The position numbers were made by a program, and so were the translations under genes. A model generated the notes under the pieces. That model was not told the DNA's origin, did no database searches, and saw nothing but the letters and a program-made list of their open reading frames with translations. A stretch of DNA of 6,954 bases from CAZQYC01 sp043746555. Its GTDB lineage: Bacteria; Pseudomonadota; Gammaproteobacteria; Steroidobacterales; Steroidobacteraceae. Every line of letters starts with the position of its first letter. The first letter of the stretch is position 1. The DNA lies in the NCBI GenBank assembly GCA_043746555.1, contig JAYTQU010000303.1, positions 1-6,954 of the forward strand. The letters are read 5' to 3'. Positions 5,779-6,954 of this stretch are shown piece after piece.

Positions 5779-6954
5779 ATGTCCTCCATGACTCCGAAAG
5801 AAATCGTTCAAGAACTCGATAAGCACATCATCGGGCAAGGTGCGGCGAAGCGCGCCGTGGCTATTGCGCTACGCAATCGTTGGCGTCGCATGCAAGTGGA
5901 CGAAACGCTGCGTCCGGAAATTACGCCGAAGAATATTTTGATGATCGGTCCCACCGGCGTCGGCAAGACCGAGATTGCGCGACGTTTATCGAAGCTCGCC
6001 AATGCGCCGTTCATCAAAGTTGAAGCGACAAAATTTACCGAAATCGGTTACGTCGGTCGCGAAGTGGATTCCATCATTAAAGATCTGATGGACGTCGCCG
6101 TCAAAATGACACGCGAAGTAGAAACATCGAAGGTGAAGCACAGTGCGATGGACGCCGCCGAAGATCGTGTGCTGGATGCGTTGTTGCCGCAACCGCGATC
6201 GGTGGGCTTCGACACGTCTGAAGAGCCGGCGCCGAGGGATAGCGATACACGCCAGCGGTTTCGAAAGATGTTGCGCGAAGGCCAACTCGACGACAAGGAA
6301 ATCGAAATCGAAGTTCGCGCGATTCCCATGGGCGTGGAAATTATGGCTCCTCCAGGCATGGAAGATCTTTCGCAGCAATTGCAAGGCATGTTTGCCAACT
6401 TGGGCGGCGCACGATCGAAGACGCGTCGTTTGAAAGTGCGCGAGGCTTTCAAGATTCTCACCGAAGAAGAGGCCGCCAAACTCGTCAACGAGGACGAACT
6501 TAAACTCTCCGCGCTTGCCAACGCCGAACAAAACGGCATCGTGTTTCTCGACGAGATCGATAAGATCGCCCGTCGCCAAGAAACATCCGGAGCGGATGTC
6601 TCTCGCGAAGGCGTGCAGCGCGACCTATTGCCCTTGGTCGAAGGCAGCACCGTGACCACTAAGTACGGCATGGTGAAGACCGATCACATTTTATTTATCG
6701 CTTCCGGCGCGTTTCACATGTCGAAACCTTCCGACTTGATTCCGGAGTTGCAAGGGCGCTTTCCGATCCGCGTCGAACTCGACGCGCTCAAAGTCGAAGA
6801 CTTCATTCGCATCCTTACCGAGCCCGATGCATCGCTATGCACGCAATACAAAGCGCTGCTCGCCACTGAAGGAGTCAACCTGGATTTCGCCGAAAGCGGC
6901 GTACACCGACTCGCCGAAGTCGCGTTTCATGTCAACGAACGTACCGAGAATATC
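5779..6954 (+). CDS. hslU: HslU (ClpY) AAA+ unfoldase, 3' truncated by the window edge
   Basis: HslU is the hexameric ATPase that recognises, unfolds and feeds substrates into HslV. The window holds 392 codons in an unbroken frame, ending in NERTENI just before the expected GARR sensor-2 motif; about 50 residues are missing by comparison with E. coli HslU (443). Visible motifs are MTPKEIVQELDKHIIGQ (4-20), Walker A GPTGVGKT (57-64), pore loop GYVG (90-93), the HslU-specific I domain (about 110-240, with LREGQLDDKEIEIEV and MGVEIMAPPGMEDLSQQL), Walker B IVFLDEID (254-261), SREGVQRDLLPLVEG (275-289), sensor 1 ILFIASGAF (304-312) and the arginine finger region ELQGRFPIRVEL (323-334). The I domain separates it from ClpX. 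Start ATG 5779 matches the family start (MSxMTP); there is no Shine-Dalgarno sequence. No frameshift or missing key residue is seen in the portion present. Confidence 0.98.
   Translation, partial: MSSMTPKEIVQELDKHIIGQGAAKRAVAIALRNRWRRMQVDETLRPEITPKNILMIGPTGVGKTEIARRLSKLANAPFIKVEATKFTEIGYVGREVDSIIKDLMDVAVKMTREVETSKVKHSAMDAAEDRVLDALLPQPRSVGFDTSEEPAPRDSDTRQRFRKMLREGQLDDKEIEIEVRAIPMGVEIMAPPGMEDLSQQLQGMFANLGGARSKTRRLKVREAFKILTEEEAAKLVNEDELKLSALANAEQNGIVFLDEIDKIARRQETSGADVSREGVQRDLLPLVEGSTVTTKYGMVKTDHILFIASGAFHMSKPSDLIPELQGRFPIRVELDALKVEDFIRILTEPDASLCTQYKALLATEGVNLDFAESGVHRLAEVAFHVNERTENI

Noticed and set aside
5291..5791. Long + strand open frame of 166 codons overlapping hslV and the spacer
   Set aside because: It is an off-frame shadow of hslV with Arg/Ser-rich composition and no recognisable motifs.

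Overview
The window reads as a chromosomal segment of a proteobacterium, most likely a gammaproteobacterium. The evidence is the gene set and order dapF, DUF484 (YigA-type), xerC, hslV, hslU on the + strand, with proteins aligning almost without gaps to their E. coli counterparts where I can recall them. xerC directly followed by hslVU is, from memory, an order seen in Xanthomonadales-type and some betaproteobacterial genomes. Finer taxonomy is not supportable from the sequence alone. GC content is moderate and there is no sign of phage, transposon, CRISPR, tRNA or rRNA.

Layout. Positions 1-113 are a left edge with no gene I can define; an open frame continues there on the minus strand. Positions 114-1849 carry a minus-strand pair: an orphan ParA/MipZ-type ATPase (1208-1849) followed, after a 200-base gap, by a 297-residue protein of unknown function with a helical, TPR-like C-terminus (114-1007). 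A divergent intergenic region (1850-1980) holds four tandem copies of a heptamer. Positions 1981-2409 encode a YccU-type CoA-binding Rossmann protein. From 2465 onward all genes lie on + with short gaps: dapF (2465-3304), DUF484 (3352-4059), xerC (4118-5047), hslV (5122-5673) and hslU (5779 to the window end, missing roughly its last 50 residues).

How the genes work together. DapF makes meso-diaminopimelate for lysine and peptidoglycan. XerC is one half of the recombinase that resolves chromosome dimers at dif. HslV and HslU form a two-component ATP-dependent protease. The DUF484 protein is a conserved companion of dapF and xerC with no agreed role. Nothing in the sequence links these functions mechanistically; they look like a housekeeping transcription cluster. 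The ParA plus unknown-protein pair is the only part that looks uncharacterised.

The most notable non-coding signals are four. A perfect 12-base inverted repeat with a 2-base centre covers the last codons and stop of hslV. An extended -10-like element sits exactly where dapF could be transcribed without a leader. Most starts (CoA-binding gene, dapF, xerC, hslV, hslU) lack a Shine-Dalgarno sequence. The hslV-hslU spacer carries several GCCAG/CTGGC inverted elements. I do not see a clear new biological system in this window.
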